Shown here in pieces: positions 18,174-26,765 of a stretch of DNA of 64,000 bases. The DNA comes from Caulobacteraceae bacterium. GTDB lineage: Bacteria; Pseudomonadota; Alphaproteobacteria; Caulobacterales; Caulobacteraceae. Where the stretch lies: contig JAIYCQ010000032.1 in assembly GCA_027487945.1 (NCBI GenBank), positions 1 through 64,000 on the forward strand, given 5' to 3'. A program made the translations under genes and the position numbers. Numbering within the stretch: the stretch's first letter is position 1; each line of letters starts with the position of its first letter. Below the pieces are notes generated by a model that searched no databases, was not told the origin of the DNA, and saw nothing but the letters and a program-made list of their open reading frames with translations.

Positions 18174-19337
18174 CTAAAGGGTCCGGGAGATCAGCACCTT
18201 CATGACCTCGTTGGCCCCGCCGTAGATCCGCTGGACGCGGCTGTCGCGGTACATCCGGGCGATCGGATACTCGGCCATGTAGCCGAAGCCGCCGAAGAAC
18301 TGCAGGCACCGGTCGATGATGCTGTTCTCGAGGTCGGTGACCCAGTACTTGGCCATCGAGGCGGTGGCCGCGTCGAGCTTGCCCTGCAGATGCTGGTCGA
18401 TGCAGTGGTTGACGAAGACCCGCGCCACGGTCGCCTCGGTCTTGCACTCGGCCAGCACGAACTGCGTGTTCTGGAAGTCGAGGATCGACTTGCCGAAGGC
18501 CTTGCGCTGCTTGACGTAGTCGATGGTCAGGGCCAGCGCCCGCTCGATGGTGGCGATGCCCTGTACGGCGATGTTCAGGCGCTCCTGGGGCAGTTGGCTC
18601 ATCAGCTGGAAGAAGCCGTGGCCCTCACCCTCGCCCAGCAGGTTGCTGGTCGGCACCCGGACATCGTTGAAGAACAGCTCCGAGGTGTCGGCGGCCTCCA
18701 TACCCAGCTTGTCGAGGTTGCGGCCACGCTCGAAGCCCGGCGCATTGTCGGTCTCGACCATGATCAGCGAGGTGCCGCGCGCGCCCTGGTTCGGGTCGGT
18801 CTTGCAGACGACGATGATCAGGTTGGCCGTCTGGCCGTTGGTGATGAAGGTCTTGGAGCCGTTGATGACGTACTCGTTGCCATCGAGGCGGGCCGTGGTC
18901 TTGATGCCCTGCAGATCGCTGCCGGCGCCCGGCTCGGTCATGGCGATGGCCGCGACGTACTCGCAGGTCGCCAGCTTGGGCAGCCAGCGGCGCTTCTGGT
19001 CCTCGGTCCCGTAATGATAGATGTAGGGCGCGACGATCGAGTTGTGCAGCGACAGGCCGAAGCCATCGACGCCCTTGGCGCCCATCTGCTCCATCAGCAC
19101 GACTTCATGGCGGTAGTCGCCGCCCATGCCGCCGTACTCCTCGGGGATCGACAGACAGGCCAGGCCCGCCTCGGCCGCCTCGGTCCACATCGCCCGCTCG
19201 ACGATGCCGTCCTCGCGCCACCGGGCCACCCGGGCCTCGGGCGCGTGCTCGTCGAAGAACTTGCCGACGGCGTCCTCGAAGATGACGATGTCCTCTTCGG
19301 CCAGGGCGGGAAGACGCTCAACCTGAAGCGCGCTCAT
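18174..19337 (-). CDS. acyl-CoA dehydrogenase (LCAD-like)
   Basis: 387 residues from ATG 19337. Motifs: FLAVIN signature AIAMTEPGAGSDLQGIKT (~137), the substrate stretch KQRKAFGKSILDFQNTQF (~283) and the end RIYGGANEVMKVLISRTL. At the MCAD catalytic position the residue is glycine (YGGANE), while LPQERLNIAVQGI (~253) supplies the glutamate used as base in long-chain and isovaleryl-type enzymes. It starts two bases after the stop of the larger dehydrogenase upstream, so it is the last gene of the MerR-headed operon. Confidence 0.93.
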   Translation of the reverse strand: MSALQVERLPALAEEDIVIFEDAVGKFFDEHAPEARVARWREDGIVERAMWTEAAEAGLACLSIPEEYGGMGGDYRHEVVLMEQMGAKGVDGFGLSLHNSIVAPYIYHYGTEDQKRRWLPKLATCEYVAAIAMTEPGAGSDLQGIKTTARLDGNEYVINGSKTFITNGQTANLIIVVCKTDPNQGARGTSLIMVETDNAPGFERGRNLDKLGMEAADTSELFFNDVRVPTSNLLGEGEGHGFFQLMSQLPQERLNIAVQGIATIERALALTIDYVKQRKAFGKSILDFQNTQFVLAECKTEATVARVFVNHCIDQHLQGKLDAATASMAKYWVTDLENSIIDRCLQFFGGFGYMAEYPIARMYRDSRVQRIYGGANEVMKVLISRTL

Positions 19338-19339
19338 GA

Positions 19340-21130
19340 TCAGAAAGCCTCCGCGGGCATGGCCATCATGGTGGCCGACCCGGTCTTGAGTTTGGCGAGG
19401 TGCGCGCCGGTGTCCGGCAGCACGCGCTCGAGGAAGTAGCGGCCGACGGCCACCTTGGACGCATAGAAGGGATCGCTGTCGCCGCCGGCGATCCTGGCCA
19501 GCGACACCTTGACCATCAGGGCCCACATGTAGGCCAGGCCCGTGATCCCGAAGAGGTGCATGTAGTCGGTCGAGGCCGCGCCGGCGTTGTCGGGGTTGGC
19601 CAGGCCGTTCTGCATCAGCCACAGGGTGGCCTCCTGCAGCTGCGCCTTGGCCCCGGCGAGCCCGTCGAGGAAGGGCTTCAGCTCGGCGTTGCCGGCGTTG
19701 GCCTCCACGAAGCCGTCGATCTCGGCGAAGAAGCTCATCACCGCCCGGCCGCCGTTGGCGGCGAGCTTGCGGCCGACGAGGTCCAGGGCCTGGACGCCGT
19801 TGGTGCCCTCATAGATCAGGGCGATGCGGCAGTCGCGCAGGTACTGGCTGGCCGGGAAATGCTCGGTGAAGCCGCTGCCGCCATGGACCTGCATGGCGTC
19901 GACGCAGACCTTGAAGCCCTTGTCGGTGAGGTAGCCTTTCAGCACCGGGGTCAGCAGGCCCATGTAGTCGCCGGCCTTCTGGCGGACGGCTTCGTCGTCA
20001 TGACCATGGGCCAGGTCGCCGTGCAGGGCGGTCCAGAACAGGAAGGCGCGACCGCCCTCGATCACGGCCCGGCTGTCGAGCAGCATGCGGCGCACATCAG
20101 GGTGGACGATGATCGGATCGGCCGGACCCTCGGGGTTCTTCGGGCCGGTGAGCGAGCGCCCCTGCAGGCGATCCTTGGCGAAGTCCCGGGCGGCCTGATA
20201 GGCGGCCTCGGCCTGGGCGATGCCCTGGAGGCCGACGCCGATGCGGGCCTCGTTCATCATGACGAACATGATGCGCAGGCCGCTGTTCTCTTCGCCGATC
20301 AGGTAGCCCTCGGCCTCGTCATACTGCATCACGCAGGTGGCGTTGCCGTGGATGCCCATCTTGTCCTCGAGGCCGACGCACTTGACGCCCTCGTTGCGGG
20401 CCCCGACCGAGCCGTCGGCGCCGGGGAAGAACTTGGGCACGATGAACAGGCTGATGCCCTTCACCCCGGCCGGAGCGCCCTCGATGCGGGCCAGGACCAG
20501 GTGGACGATGTTGTCCGCCATGTCGTGCTCGCCGGCGCTGATCCAGATCTTATGGCCGCTGATGCGGTAGGAGCCGTCGGCCTGGGGAACGGCCTTGGTG
20601 CGGAGCAGGCCCAGGTCCGTGCCGCAGTGCGGCTCGGTCAGGTTCATGGTGCCGGTCCACTCTCCGGAGACCATCTTGGGCAGGTAGGTCTGCTTCTGCG
20701 CGTCGGAGCCGCCCGTGTGGATGGCCGAATAGGCCCCGTGCGCCAGGCCCGGATACATCGAGAAGGCCATGTTGGCGCTGCTCGACATCTCGCTGAACGA
20801 CAGGTTCACGACGTGGGGCAGACCCTGGCCGCCGTAGGCGGTGTCGGAGCCCAGGCCGGTCCAGCCGCCCGCACAAAGCTGCCTGTAGGCGTCCTTGAAC
20901 CCGGTCGGGGTGGTGACCGTGTTGTCCGGATGCCAGGTGCAGCCCTGCTTGTCGCCAACGCTGTTCAGCGGGGCGAGAACCTCGCCTGTGAACTTCGCAG
21001 CCTCCTCGATGATCTGCTCGACGACGTCCAGGGATGCGTCGGCAAAGCCGGGGAGGTTCGCGTAGCGATCAATCTCGAGCACCTCACGCAGGAGGAACAC
21101 GTGATCTCTGGCCGGCGGCTTGTAGGCCAT
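19340..21130 (-). CDS. large acyl-CoA dehydrogenase (DmdC/FadE-like)
   Basis: 596 residues, the size of the long acyl-CoA dehydrogenases that carry an extra C-terminal domain, such as 3-methylmercaptopropionyl-CoA dehydrogenase-like proteins. N-terminal domain (~30-160), flavin motif NLTEPHCGTDLGLLRTKA (~165), catalytic glutamate in ALIYEGTNGVQALDLVGRKL (~436), and the C-terminal domain (~465-596). It could act on medium or long acyl-CoA; the name DmdC would be overreach without a dmd context. 43 bases after the MerR gene and 2 before the second dehydrogenase. Confidence 0.9.
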   Translation of the reverse strand: MAYKPPARDHVFLLREVLEIDRYANLPGFADASLDVVEQIIEEAAKFTGEVLAPLNSVGDKQGCTWHPDNTVTTPTGFKDAYRQLCAGGWTGLGSDTAYGGQGLPHVVNLSFSEMSSSANMAFSMYPGLAHGAYSAIHTGGSDAQKQTYLPKMVSGEWTGTMNLTEPHCGTDLGLLRTKAVPQADGSYRISGHKIWISAGEHDMADNIVHLVLARIEGAPAGVKGISLFIVPKFFPGADGSVGARNEGVKCVGLEDKMGIHGNATCVMQYDEAEGYLIGEENSGLRIMFVMMNEARIGVGLQGIAQAEAAYQAARDFAKDRLQGRSLTGPKNPEGPADPIIVHPDVRRMLLDSRAVIEGGRAFLFWTALHGDLAHGHDDEAVRQKAGDYMGLLTPVLKGYLTDKGFKVCVDAMQVHGGSGFTEHFPASQYLRDCRIALIYEGTNGVQALDLVGRKLAANGGRAVMSFFAEIDGFVEANAGNAELKPFLDGLAGAKAQLQEATLWLMQNGLANPDNAGAASTDYMHLFGITGLAYMWALMVKVSLARIAGGDSDPFYASKVAVGRYFLERVLPDTGAHLAKLKTGSATMMAMPAEAF

Positions 21131-21173
21131 GGGCGCTCCGTTGAGGTCGGGGTCTGGTTGGGGTCGCCGCCGC

Positions 21174-21656
21174 CTATTTGGCGCCGACGGGTTCCGCGTG
21201 GCCGTCGACGCGCGCGCGCATCATCTGGTCGTAGTCGGCGGCCTTGGGCAGCAGATCCGGGCGCTTGTCGGACAGGTGACGCTCAAGGCGCGAGCAGGCC
21301 TCGTGCAGTTCGGCGATGGCGCCGTCGATGTCTTCGCGCTGCTGCTCGAGGACGACGATCTTCTCCTTGAATTTCTTCAGGGAGTGGGCGTTCTGGGCCA
21401 TCACCTCGTCTTCTTCGCCGTAGAGCTCGAAGATCTCGCGGATTTCCTGCAGCGACAGGCCGACCCGCTTGCCGCGCAGGATCAGGATCAGCCGCGCGCG
21501 GTCCTTGTAGGAGTAGACGCGGTTCATGCCGTCGCGGGCCGGGGTCAGCAGACCCTTGTCCTCGTAGAAGCGCAGGGCGCGCGGCGTGGCTTTGAATTCG
21601 GTGCAGAGCTGGCGGATGGTGAAGGTCCGCTCAGGGCGACGCAGTTCGGTCGGCAT
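21174..21656 (-). CDS. MerR-family regulator (LiuR-like)
   Basis: 160 residues. A winged HTH (TFTIRQLCTEFKATPRALRFYEDKGLLTPARDGMNRVYS..., residues ~11-55, then GKRVGLSLQEIREIFELYG) is followed by a coiled-coil dimerisation helix (NAHSLKKFKEKIVVLEQQREDIDGAIAELHEACSRLERHL, ~90-130). There is no cysteine set for metal sensing. In the LiuR branch such proteins control branched-chain and fatty acid oxidation, which fits its lead place before two acyl-CoA dehydrogenases. An array of TTGACGT half-sites covers its promoter, suggesting autoregulation. Confidence 0.9.
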   Translation of the reverse strand: MPTELRRPERTFTIRQLCTEFKATPRALRFYEDKGLLTPARDGMNRVYSYKDRARLILILRGKRVGLSLQEIREIFELYGEEDEVMAQNAHSLKKFKEKIVVLEQQREDIDGAIAELHEACSRLERHLSDKRPDLLPKAADYDQMMRARVDGHAEPVGAK

Positions 21657-21695
21657 TGTTTCCTCCCTTGCCTTCGTTTTTCTCGTTGGGCACGA

Positions 21696-21723
21696 TCTAT
21701 AATGCCCTTTACGTCAACGTCAA
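21696..21723 (-). promoter_or_regulatory. promoter of the MerR-acyl-CoA dehydrogenase operon
   Basis: Read leftward, TTGACG (21723-21718) is separated by 16 bases from TATAGA (21701-21696), a near-consensus pair, about 40 bases before the MerR start. The -35 region lies inside the operator array described separately. Confidence 0.6.
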
Positions 21724-21748
21724 GCATCTGCTTGACGTGGCCGTCAAG
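21708..21748. promoter_or_regulatory. operator array of TTGACGT half-sites
   Basis: TTTACGTCAACGTCAA (21708-21723) and CTTGACGTGGCCGTCAAG (21731-21748) are two dyads of the LiuR-like form TTnACGT-n-ACGTnAA, with centres 24 bp apart. Between them ACGTCAAGCA / TGCTTGACGT (21717-21726 and 21729-21738) form a third, perfect 10-bp inverted repeat that shares half-sites with both. A further TTGACGG follows at about 21758. This lets one regulator occupy alternative sites over the promoter. Confidence 0.75.
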
Positions 21749-21821
21749 CTCCGCCGCTTGACGGGACGGGGCGGATGCGGGAACTGCCGAGGGGTCACCT
21801 GCCCGCAAGGACGCCGCCCGC

Positions 21822-22229
21822 TTGCTCTCCCCCGTCCAGATCGCCTTCATCCTGCTGATGCTCGTGACCATCACGGGTGCGGTGATGCGTGGCGGGCCCG
21901 TCGAGCGCCGCGGCGCGGCGCTGTTCTTCGCAGGCTGGACCGCCACCCTGATCGCCCAGGCGGTGACCTTCGGCCTGACCGAATCGCTCAGCCTGTTCAC
22001 CATCGACCTGGTCGTGCTGGTCGGCCTGATCGCGCTGAGCTGGAAGTCGCCGCGGCCCTGGCCGGTCTACGCCTGCGGGTTCCAGGTGATGACCCTGGCC
22101 ATCCATGTGGCCGGCTGGGTTGACCAGGATCTGGACCTCGCCTTCCGGCAGGGCTTCCTGGCCCTGATGGGCTTCGCCGCCACCCTGACGGCGGCGGCCG
22201 GAGCCTGGATGCGACCCAAGGCCCCGTAG
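21822..22229 (+). CDS. four-helix membrane protein, unknown function
   Basis: 135 residues if the TTG at 21822 is the start (AAGGA lies 10 bases upstream); the first downstream ATG would remove the start of helix one. Helices at ~3-20, ~32-50 (ALFFAGWTATLIAQAVTFGL), ~57-72 and ~78-98, ending in a hydrophobic segment before WMRPKAP. Short polar loops, no catalytic motif. It lies 64 bases before the S24 regulator gene on the same strand and may share its transcript. Confidence 0.65.
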   Translation: MLSPVQIAFILLMLVTITGAVMRGGPVERRGAALFFAGWTATLIAQAVTFGLTESLSLFTIDLVVLVGLIALSWKSPRPWPVYACGFQVMTLAIHVAGWVDQDLDLAFRQGFLALMGFAATLTAAAGAWMRPKAP

Positions 22230-22293
22230 ATCCGAGGTATACATTCCCAACCAGGTGGACTATTTTCCTATCTTCACCTGAGCGGACCTCGCC

Positions 22294-22938
22294 ATGTCGC
22301 GCCCGTCGCATTCACAGATCTGGACCGCCATCGACCAGCTGGCGACCCGGTTCGACATGACCCCCTCGGCGCTGGCCAGGGTGGCGGGGCTCGACCCGAC
22401 CAGCTTCAACCGCTCCAAGCGCTTCTCCAATGACGCTGACGCCCGGCCGCGCTGGCCGTCGACGGAAAGTCTGTCGAAGGTGCTGGCGGCCACCGGCGTC
22501 AGCTTCGGCGAGTTCGCGGCCATGGCCGAGGGCGGCGGCGCGGCGGCGGCCGGGGGCGTGCCGCTGATCGGCTTCGCCCAGGCCGGCGACGACGGCTATT
22601 TCGACGATGCCGGCTTCCCCGTGGGGCAGGGCTGGGACGAGATCGACTTTCCGGGCCTGGCCCGCGACGGCGTCTATGCGCTGGAGATCAGCGGCGACTC
22701 GATGGCTCCCGTTTATCGCGAGGGCGACCGCATCGTGGTCGATCCGACCGGCGCCGAACCGCGCCGGGGCGACCGGGTGGTGGTCAAGACCACCGCCGGG
22801 GAGGTGCTGGCCAAGGAGGTGGCGCGCATCACCGGCAAGGCCGTCGAGCTCAAGTCGCTGAACCCGGACTATCCCGGCCGCACGCTGGAGCGGAAGGACG
22901 TCGCCTGGATCGCCCGCATCCTCTGGGCCAGCCAGTAG
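22294..22938 (+). CDS. HTH regulator with S24 (LexA-like) peptidase domain
   Basis: 214 residues. The N-terminal HTH (QIWTAIDQLATRFDMTPSAL...LDPTSFNRSKRF, ~8-45) is joined to an S24 domain. The catalytic serine is Ser136 in EISGDSMAPVYREGD and the lysine is Lys174 in GEVLAKEVARI, with an Ala-Gly bond at A97-G98 (AQAGDDG) in the place of the self-cleavage site. This is the LexA/CI-like family that responds to RecA filaments or other signals by self-cleavage. Neighbour is only the membrane protein before it; whether it belongs to an SOS response cannot be told here. Confidence 0.9.
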   Translation: MSRPSHSQIWTAIDQLATRFDMTPSALARVAGLDPTSFNRSKRFSNDADARPRWPSTESLSKVLAATGVSFGEFAAMAEGGGAAAAGGVPLIGFAQAGDDGYFDDAGFPVGQGWDEIDFPGLARDGVYALEISGDSMAPVYREGDRIVVDPTGAEPRRGDRVVVKTTAGEVLAKEVARITGKAVELKSLNPDYPGRTLERKDVAWIARILWASQ

Positions 22939-22950
22939 ACGGCAGGCGAA

Positions 22951-22978
22951 AGGGCCGGCCCCTCCCGGGACCGGCCCT
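22951..22978. terminator. possible bidirectional hairpin between convergent genes
   Basis: AGGGCCGG (22951-22958) pairs with CCGGCCCT (22971-22978), 12-base loop, between the rightward regulator stop (22938) and the leftward SH3 protein end (23002). There is no T-run in either direction, so it could act as a barrier but not as a standard terminator. Confidence 0.4.
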
Positions 22979-23001
22979 CGCGCCTGTCGGGACCTCGCCG
23001 C

Positions 23002-23586
23002 CTACCAGCCGGCGGCGGTGCGGTAGCCGTTCACGGGGCGGACATAACCGGCATGGACATAGCCGATGCCGACGCCGTCGCGGCTGACCAGCACCCACTG
23101 GCCGTCATTGGCATAGGCGGCGGCCTGGAAGGTCTGGCCACGCTGCAGACTGCCCACCCGCGCGGTCGAGGTCGAGGGGCCGGCCCGCAGGCTGACGTTG
23201 GTCACCGCGGTCATCCGGGCGTTGGTCCGCTCATAGCGGGCCGGCAGGACGTAGTTGGCCAGACGCTGGCCGTCCCGCGCATAGACGCCGCGGTTGGAGT
23301 CGTCCTTCGTCTGCGACTTGCAGCCGATGTAGGAGCCGGCGGCGGCGCCGAGGCCCGCGCCGACCACCGTACCGGCGGTGCGCTCGTTCCTGGCGGCCTG
23401 GTTGCCGAGCAGACCGCCGAGCAGGGCGCCGATCACCGCGCCGCTCTCCTGTTTGGAGCCCGGGGAGTCACAACGGAAGACGCCCGCGTTCTGGGCGGAA
23501 GCCGTCGCGGGGACGGCGGCGGTCATGGCGGCGGCCACGGAGAGGGCCAGACCGACCTTGGCGATCCTGCTGCTGGCGTAAGTCAT
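23002..23586 (-). CDS. exported glycine-zipper / SH3 domain protein
   Basis: 194 residues. A signal peptide (residues ~1-31, ending ATASAQ) is followed by a glycine-zipper segment GAVIGALLGGLLGNQAARNERTAGTVVGAGLGAAAGSYIG (~49-88), typical of outer-membrane or envelope-stress lipoproteins and 17-kDa-type antigens. After a linker, a bacterial SH3 domain (VTNVSLRAGPSTSTARVGSLQRG...WVLVSRDGVGIGYVHAGYVRP, ~127-185) probably binds peptidoglycan or peptide. Its ribosome site can be masked by an upstream hairpin (see the 5' leader entry). Confidence 0.9.
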   Translation of the reverse strand: MTYASSRIAKVGLALSVAAAMTAAVPATASAQNAGVFRCDSPGSKQESGAVIGALLGGLLGNQAARNERTAGTVVGAGLGAAAGSYIGCKSQTKDDSNRGVYARDGQRLANYVLPARYERTNARMTAVTNVSLRAGPSTSTARVGSLQRGQTFQAAAYANDGQWVLVSRDGVGIGYVHAGYVRPVNGYRTAAGW

Positions 23587-23590
23587 GGGT

Positions 23591-23640
23591 GTTCTCCTTC
23601 GAACGGTTTCGACGGGCCGGCGCCCGTCGTTGAGGAGAAC
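23591..23640 (-). promoter_or_regulatory. 5' leader hairpin masking the ribosome site
   Basis: In the leftward mRNA of the SH3 protein, GTTCTCC (23640-23634) is perfectly complementary to GGAGAAC (23597-23591), the Shine-Dalgarno located 4 bases before ATG 23586. The bases between contain a stable 8-bp hairpin (CGACGGGC with GCCCGTCG, 23629-23622 and 23617-23610, loop GCCG) that brings the two ends close. The structure would hide the ribosome site. Confidence 0.6.
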
Positions 23641-23690
23641 CCTAGAGGGGCGAGCCTGAATGCGATCAGGAACGCCCTGTTATGTTCGGT

Positions 23691-25376
23691 TCAGGCTTGC
23701 AGCAGCTTTGAGGCGAGGCCGTCCTCGATCAGCTGGATGGTCCGGTCGAGTCCGAAGATGGCGGCGAAGGAGCCGAAGCGCGGTCCCTGGCTCTGGCCGA
23801 GCAGCACCTCGTAGAGGGCCTGGAACCAGCCGCGCAGCGGATCGAACCCGCCGGCCTTGCCGGCCTCGTAGACCTCGTTCTGGATCAGCTCGGCGTCCTG
23901 GCAGCCGGCGGGCAGGGCCCGGAAACGCGCCAGCAGGTCCTCCATCGCCGCCCGTTCCTGGTCGGTCGCCGCGCGGAAGGCCTTCGTCGGGGCGACGAAG
24001 TCCTCGTAGTAGTTCATCGCATAGTCGGCCAGGCGATCGAGCAGCGGCTGGGTCTGGGGCGTCGCGCCCGGGATGTAGCGGGTCAGGAAGCCCCAGAGGA
24101 CATCCTTGCTCGAGGCGTTGCCGGCCGAGACCAGGTTCAGCATCAGCGAGAAGGACACCGGCGAGCCGGCTTCCGGCGGCCGGCCCATGTGGACGTGCCA
24201 GGCCGGGTTGTTCAGGTCGACGGCGTTGGCGCCCTCTTCCCGCTTGCGGTTGAAGGCATCGAGTTGCTGCAGATACTCGTCCGTCGCCTTGGGGATGACG
24301 TCGAAGTAGAGCTTCTTGGCCGACTTCGGGCTCTGGAACATGTAGTAGGCCAGGCTCTCGGGCGCGCCGTAGCGCAGCCACTCCTCCATGGTCAGGCCGT
24401 TGCCCTTGGTCTTGGAGATCTTCTGGTTGTTCTCGTCCATGAAGAGCTCGTAGTTGAACCCTTCCGGCGGAACCCCGCCCAGCACCTTGCAGACCTGGTT
24501 GGACAGGCGGACGCTGTCGATCAGGTCCTTGCCGCTCATCTCGTAGTCGACGCCCAGCGCGGTCCAGCGCATCGCCCAGTCCGGCCGCCACTGCATCTTC
24601 ACCCCGCCGCCGGTGACGGGGACCTGCGTCAGCTCGCCATCCTCGTCGCGGAAAACGATCGTGCCGGCCTCGACGTTGCGTTCCAGCGTCGGGACCTGCA
24701 GCACCTTGCCGGTCCTGGGGCTGATCGGCAGGAAGGGCGAGTAGGTCGCGCGACGCTCTTCGCCCAGCGACGGCAGCATGATCTTCTGGATGGCGTCGAA
24801 CCGGGCCAGGGCCGTCAGCAGGGTCTCGTCGAACCGACCGCCGCGATAACAGTCGGTCGAGGACACGAACTCGTACTCGAAACCGAAGCCGTCAAGGAAG
24901 GCGCGCAGGCGGGCGTTGTTGTGGTGGCCGAAGCTCTCGTACTCGCCGTAGGGGTCGCGGACGACCGTCAGGGGCTTGTCGAGGTCCTCGCGCATGACCT
25001 CGCCGTTCGGCACATTCGGCGGGATCTTGCGCAGCCCGTCCATGTCGTCGCTGAAGCTGATCAGCCGCGTCGGCAGGGCGTCGTCGGTGAGGGCGCGAAA
25101 CGCCATCCGCACCATCGTCGTGCGCGCCACCTCGCCGAAGGTGCCCATGTGCGGCAGGCCGGACGGGCCGTAGCCGGTCTCCAGCACCACCGGCTTCTGC
25201 AGCGCTTCGAAGGTCTTGAAGGCCTCGTCGGCCTTGCCGGCGAGGATCAGGGTGGACGCGAGATCGCGCTCGGCGTCGTCGAGGCGCACGCGCAGGACAC
25301 GGGCGAGCAGGTTGCGGGCCTGCTCGAACGGCCAGGCCTTCGCGTCGCGGGCGGTGTGGGAGAGACCTTCGAACAT
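23691..25376 (-). CDS. lysK: lysyl-tRNA synthetase, class I
   Basis: 561 residues. It charges tRNA-Lys with lysine. The Rossmann-fold HIGH-type motif is [12 protein letters not shown] (~71-82) and the KMSKS-type loop is KISKTKGN (~318), so this is the archaeal-type class I enzyme also kept by many alphaproteobacteria in place of the class II LysS. Length and the C-terminal alpha-helical anticodon domain ([15 protein letters not shown]... onward) are usual. No class II lysS is seen in the window. Confidence 0.95.
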   Translation of the reverse strand: MFEGLSHTARDAKAWPFEQARNLLARVLRVRLDDAERDLASTLILAGKADEAFKTFEALQKPVVLETGYGPSGLPHMGTFGEVARTTMVRMAFRALTDDALPTRLISFSDDMDGLRKIPPNVPNGEVMREDLDKPLTVVRDPYGEYESFGHHNNARLRAFLDGFGFEYEFVSSTDCYRGGRFDETLLTALARFDAIQKIMLPSLGEERRATYSPFLPISPRTGKVLQVPTLERNVEAGTIVFRDEDGELTQVPVTGGGVKMQWRPDWAMRWTALGVDYEMSGKDLIDSVRLSNQVCKVLGGVPPEGFNYELFMDENNQKISKTKGNGLTMEEWLRYGAPESLAYYMFQSPKSAKKLYFDVIPKATDEYLQQLDAFNRKREEGANAVDLNNPAWHVHMGRPPEAGSPVSFSLMLNLVSAGNASSKDVLWGFLTRYIPGATPQTQPLLDRLADYAMNYYEDFVAPTKAFRAATDQERAAMEDLLARFRALPAGCQDAELIQNEVYEAGKAGGFDPLRGWFQALYEVLLGQSQGPRFGSFAAIFGLDRTIQLIEDGLASKLLQA

Positions 25377-25441
25377 GGGCTGGCGGTATAGGGATTAGGG
25401 GTTGCGGGTCAAGGAAGGGGCAAAGAGTCTCCACTCGCCAT

Positions 25442-25603
25442 TCCTTCTCCCCTTGCGGGAGAAGGTGGCCTGCGAAGCGGGTCGGATGAGGGGGCTCCCG
25501 CACGTACCGGGGTAGCGGACAGGCAGGGCGGAAGCGGACGCCGCCTTCGCCCCCTCATCCGTCGGCCTTCGGCCGCCACCTTCTCCCGCAAGGGGAGAAG
25601 GGA
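25442..25603. repeat. inverted intergenic element, copy B
   Basis: Left arm 25442-25494 (TCCTTCTCCCCTTGCGGGAG...CGGATGAGGGG) and right arm 25551-25603 (CCCCTCATCCGTCGGCC...CTTCTCCCGCAAGGGGAG) are near-perfect complements; each arm has an inner hairpin. About 55 bp of unique sequence lie between. The layout equals that of copy A at 8110 (CTCCCC/GGGGAG tips, GGTGG step, inner hairpin, GGGG end). The rest of the 412-base gap from 25377 to 25788 holds no gene that I can support. Confidence 0.85.
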
Positions 25604-25788
25604 TGCTGTGATCTTCTCCGAGTGCGTCCATCCCACCATTTTACGCCCGCGTCGCCGGGGGTGGATGAGATCGCGGTCAACTCTTTCATCCAACGCCACG
25701 GGATGTCCCATGAAGGGGCCGAATGTCTCGTTGTGTCTCAAGACTATATGTCTCGAGAGTCTTCATTGGGGACGGCTTCCGATGTCCC

Positions 25789-26298
25789 CTACAGCATCCC
25801 GCCGCCGAACCAGATCTGCCAACCGGCGACCTCCAGCCAGTGCAGCAGGACCGCCGGCCACAACGATCCGGTCCGCCAGCGCAGGTATCCACAGGACAGC
25901 CCCAGCACCGCCGTCGTCGCCAGGAAATCGGGGCGCAGGAACACCGGCGCGGCCTGCGGCATGAAGGTCAGGGCCTCGAAGACGTGCCAGAGCACGAAGA
26001 CCGCCGTCGACGGCAGCACGGCGCGCCACAGCCCTGCGCCCTCCTCCCGCCCGGGCGTCAGCAGACCCCGGAACACGGCCTCCTCGCCCAGCGCAGGCAC
26101 AAACACCGCGAGGGCCAGCGCCATCGGCAGCACCGTCCAGTCGCCGGGCGTCGGCCGCAGGAAGCCGCCCCACAGGCCGATGGCCAGCTCAACAGCCAGG
26201 GCCGCGGCGCCGACCACGACCGCCAGGCCCCAGCCCCGGGCGCCCGGCCAGACGGTCAGCGACCGGCGGAGCCGGTCAAGGTAGCGGCGGACTTGCAT
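25789..26298 (-). CDS. CPBP-family intramembrane protease
   Basis: 169 residues from ATG 26298. Several hydrophobic helices contain the three CAAX/CPBP motifs: GEEAVFRGLL (Glu72-Glu73, Arg77), FVLWHVFEALTF (His105) and LLHWLEVAGW (His153). These residues coordinate metal or water in the Rce1-like fold. Bacterial members take part in immunity to self-bacteriocins or protein processing, but no such partner is seen here. A longer start at 26364 would overlap the divergent MAPEG gene's ATG, so I prefer 26298. Confidence 0.88.
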   Translation of the reverse strand: MQVRRYLDRLRRSLTVWPGARGWGLAVVVGAAALAVELAIGLWGGFLRPTPGDWTVLPMALALAVFVPALGEEAVFRGLLTPGREEGAGLWRAVLPSTAVFVLWHVFEALTFMPQAAPVFLRPDFLATTAVLGLSCGYLRWRTGSLWPAVLLHWLEVAGWQIWFGGGML

Positions 26299-26363
26299 TG
26301 GAGGCTGTTTGGTCCAAGCTTCCCGCGCCCTCAAGGGCGATCCTCGGGGAGGGGGAAACAACA

Positions 26364-26750
26364 ATGGATACGCTACCGGTCACCCTGCTGCTGTCGGGCG
26401 CCGCCGCCATCTATCTCGTGCTGATCAGCCTTCCGATCGCCAACCGCCGGCGCGCCGCCAAACTGAGCGCCGGGGACGGCGGCGACGAGAAGTTCAACCG
26501 GCTGATCCGGGCCCAGGCCAACTTCGCCGAATACACGCCGCTGGCCATCATCGTGATCGGGCTGATCGAGATGAACGGCTTTGCGCAGATCTTCGTCTGC
26601 GGCCTTGCCGCCGCCTTCGCCGCGGGCCGGCTGTTGCACCTGATCGGCATGCTGGGACCGGTGCTGCCGGCGCGGGCGCTGGGCATGATCCTGACCTTCG
26701 GCGTCCTGTTGACCGGCGGCGCCGCCCTGGTCTGGCATTCGTTCTTCTAG
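26364..26750 (+). CDS. MAPEG family membrane protein
   Basis: 128 residues from ATG 26364, with GGGGGA 8 bases upstream. Four membrane helices and the MAPEG signature RAQANFAEYTPLA (~50-62), where the Arg and Asn bind glutathione in eukaryotic relatives. Closest in style to YecN. Likely forms a homotrimer in the inner membrane. Leftward CPBP gene diverges from it; the symporter gene converges on it with a 15-base gap. Confidence 0.9.
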   Translation: MDTLPVTLLLSGAAAIYLVLISLPIANRRRAAKLSAGDGGDEKFNRLIRAQANFAEYTPLAIIVIGLIEMNGFAQIFVCGLAAAFAAGRLLHLIGMLGPVLPARALGMILTFGVLLTGGAALVWHSFF

Positions 26751-26765
26751 CGGACCCTGGCGGCT

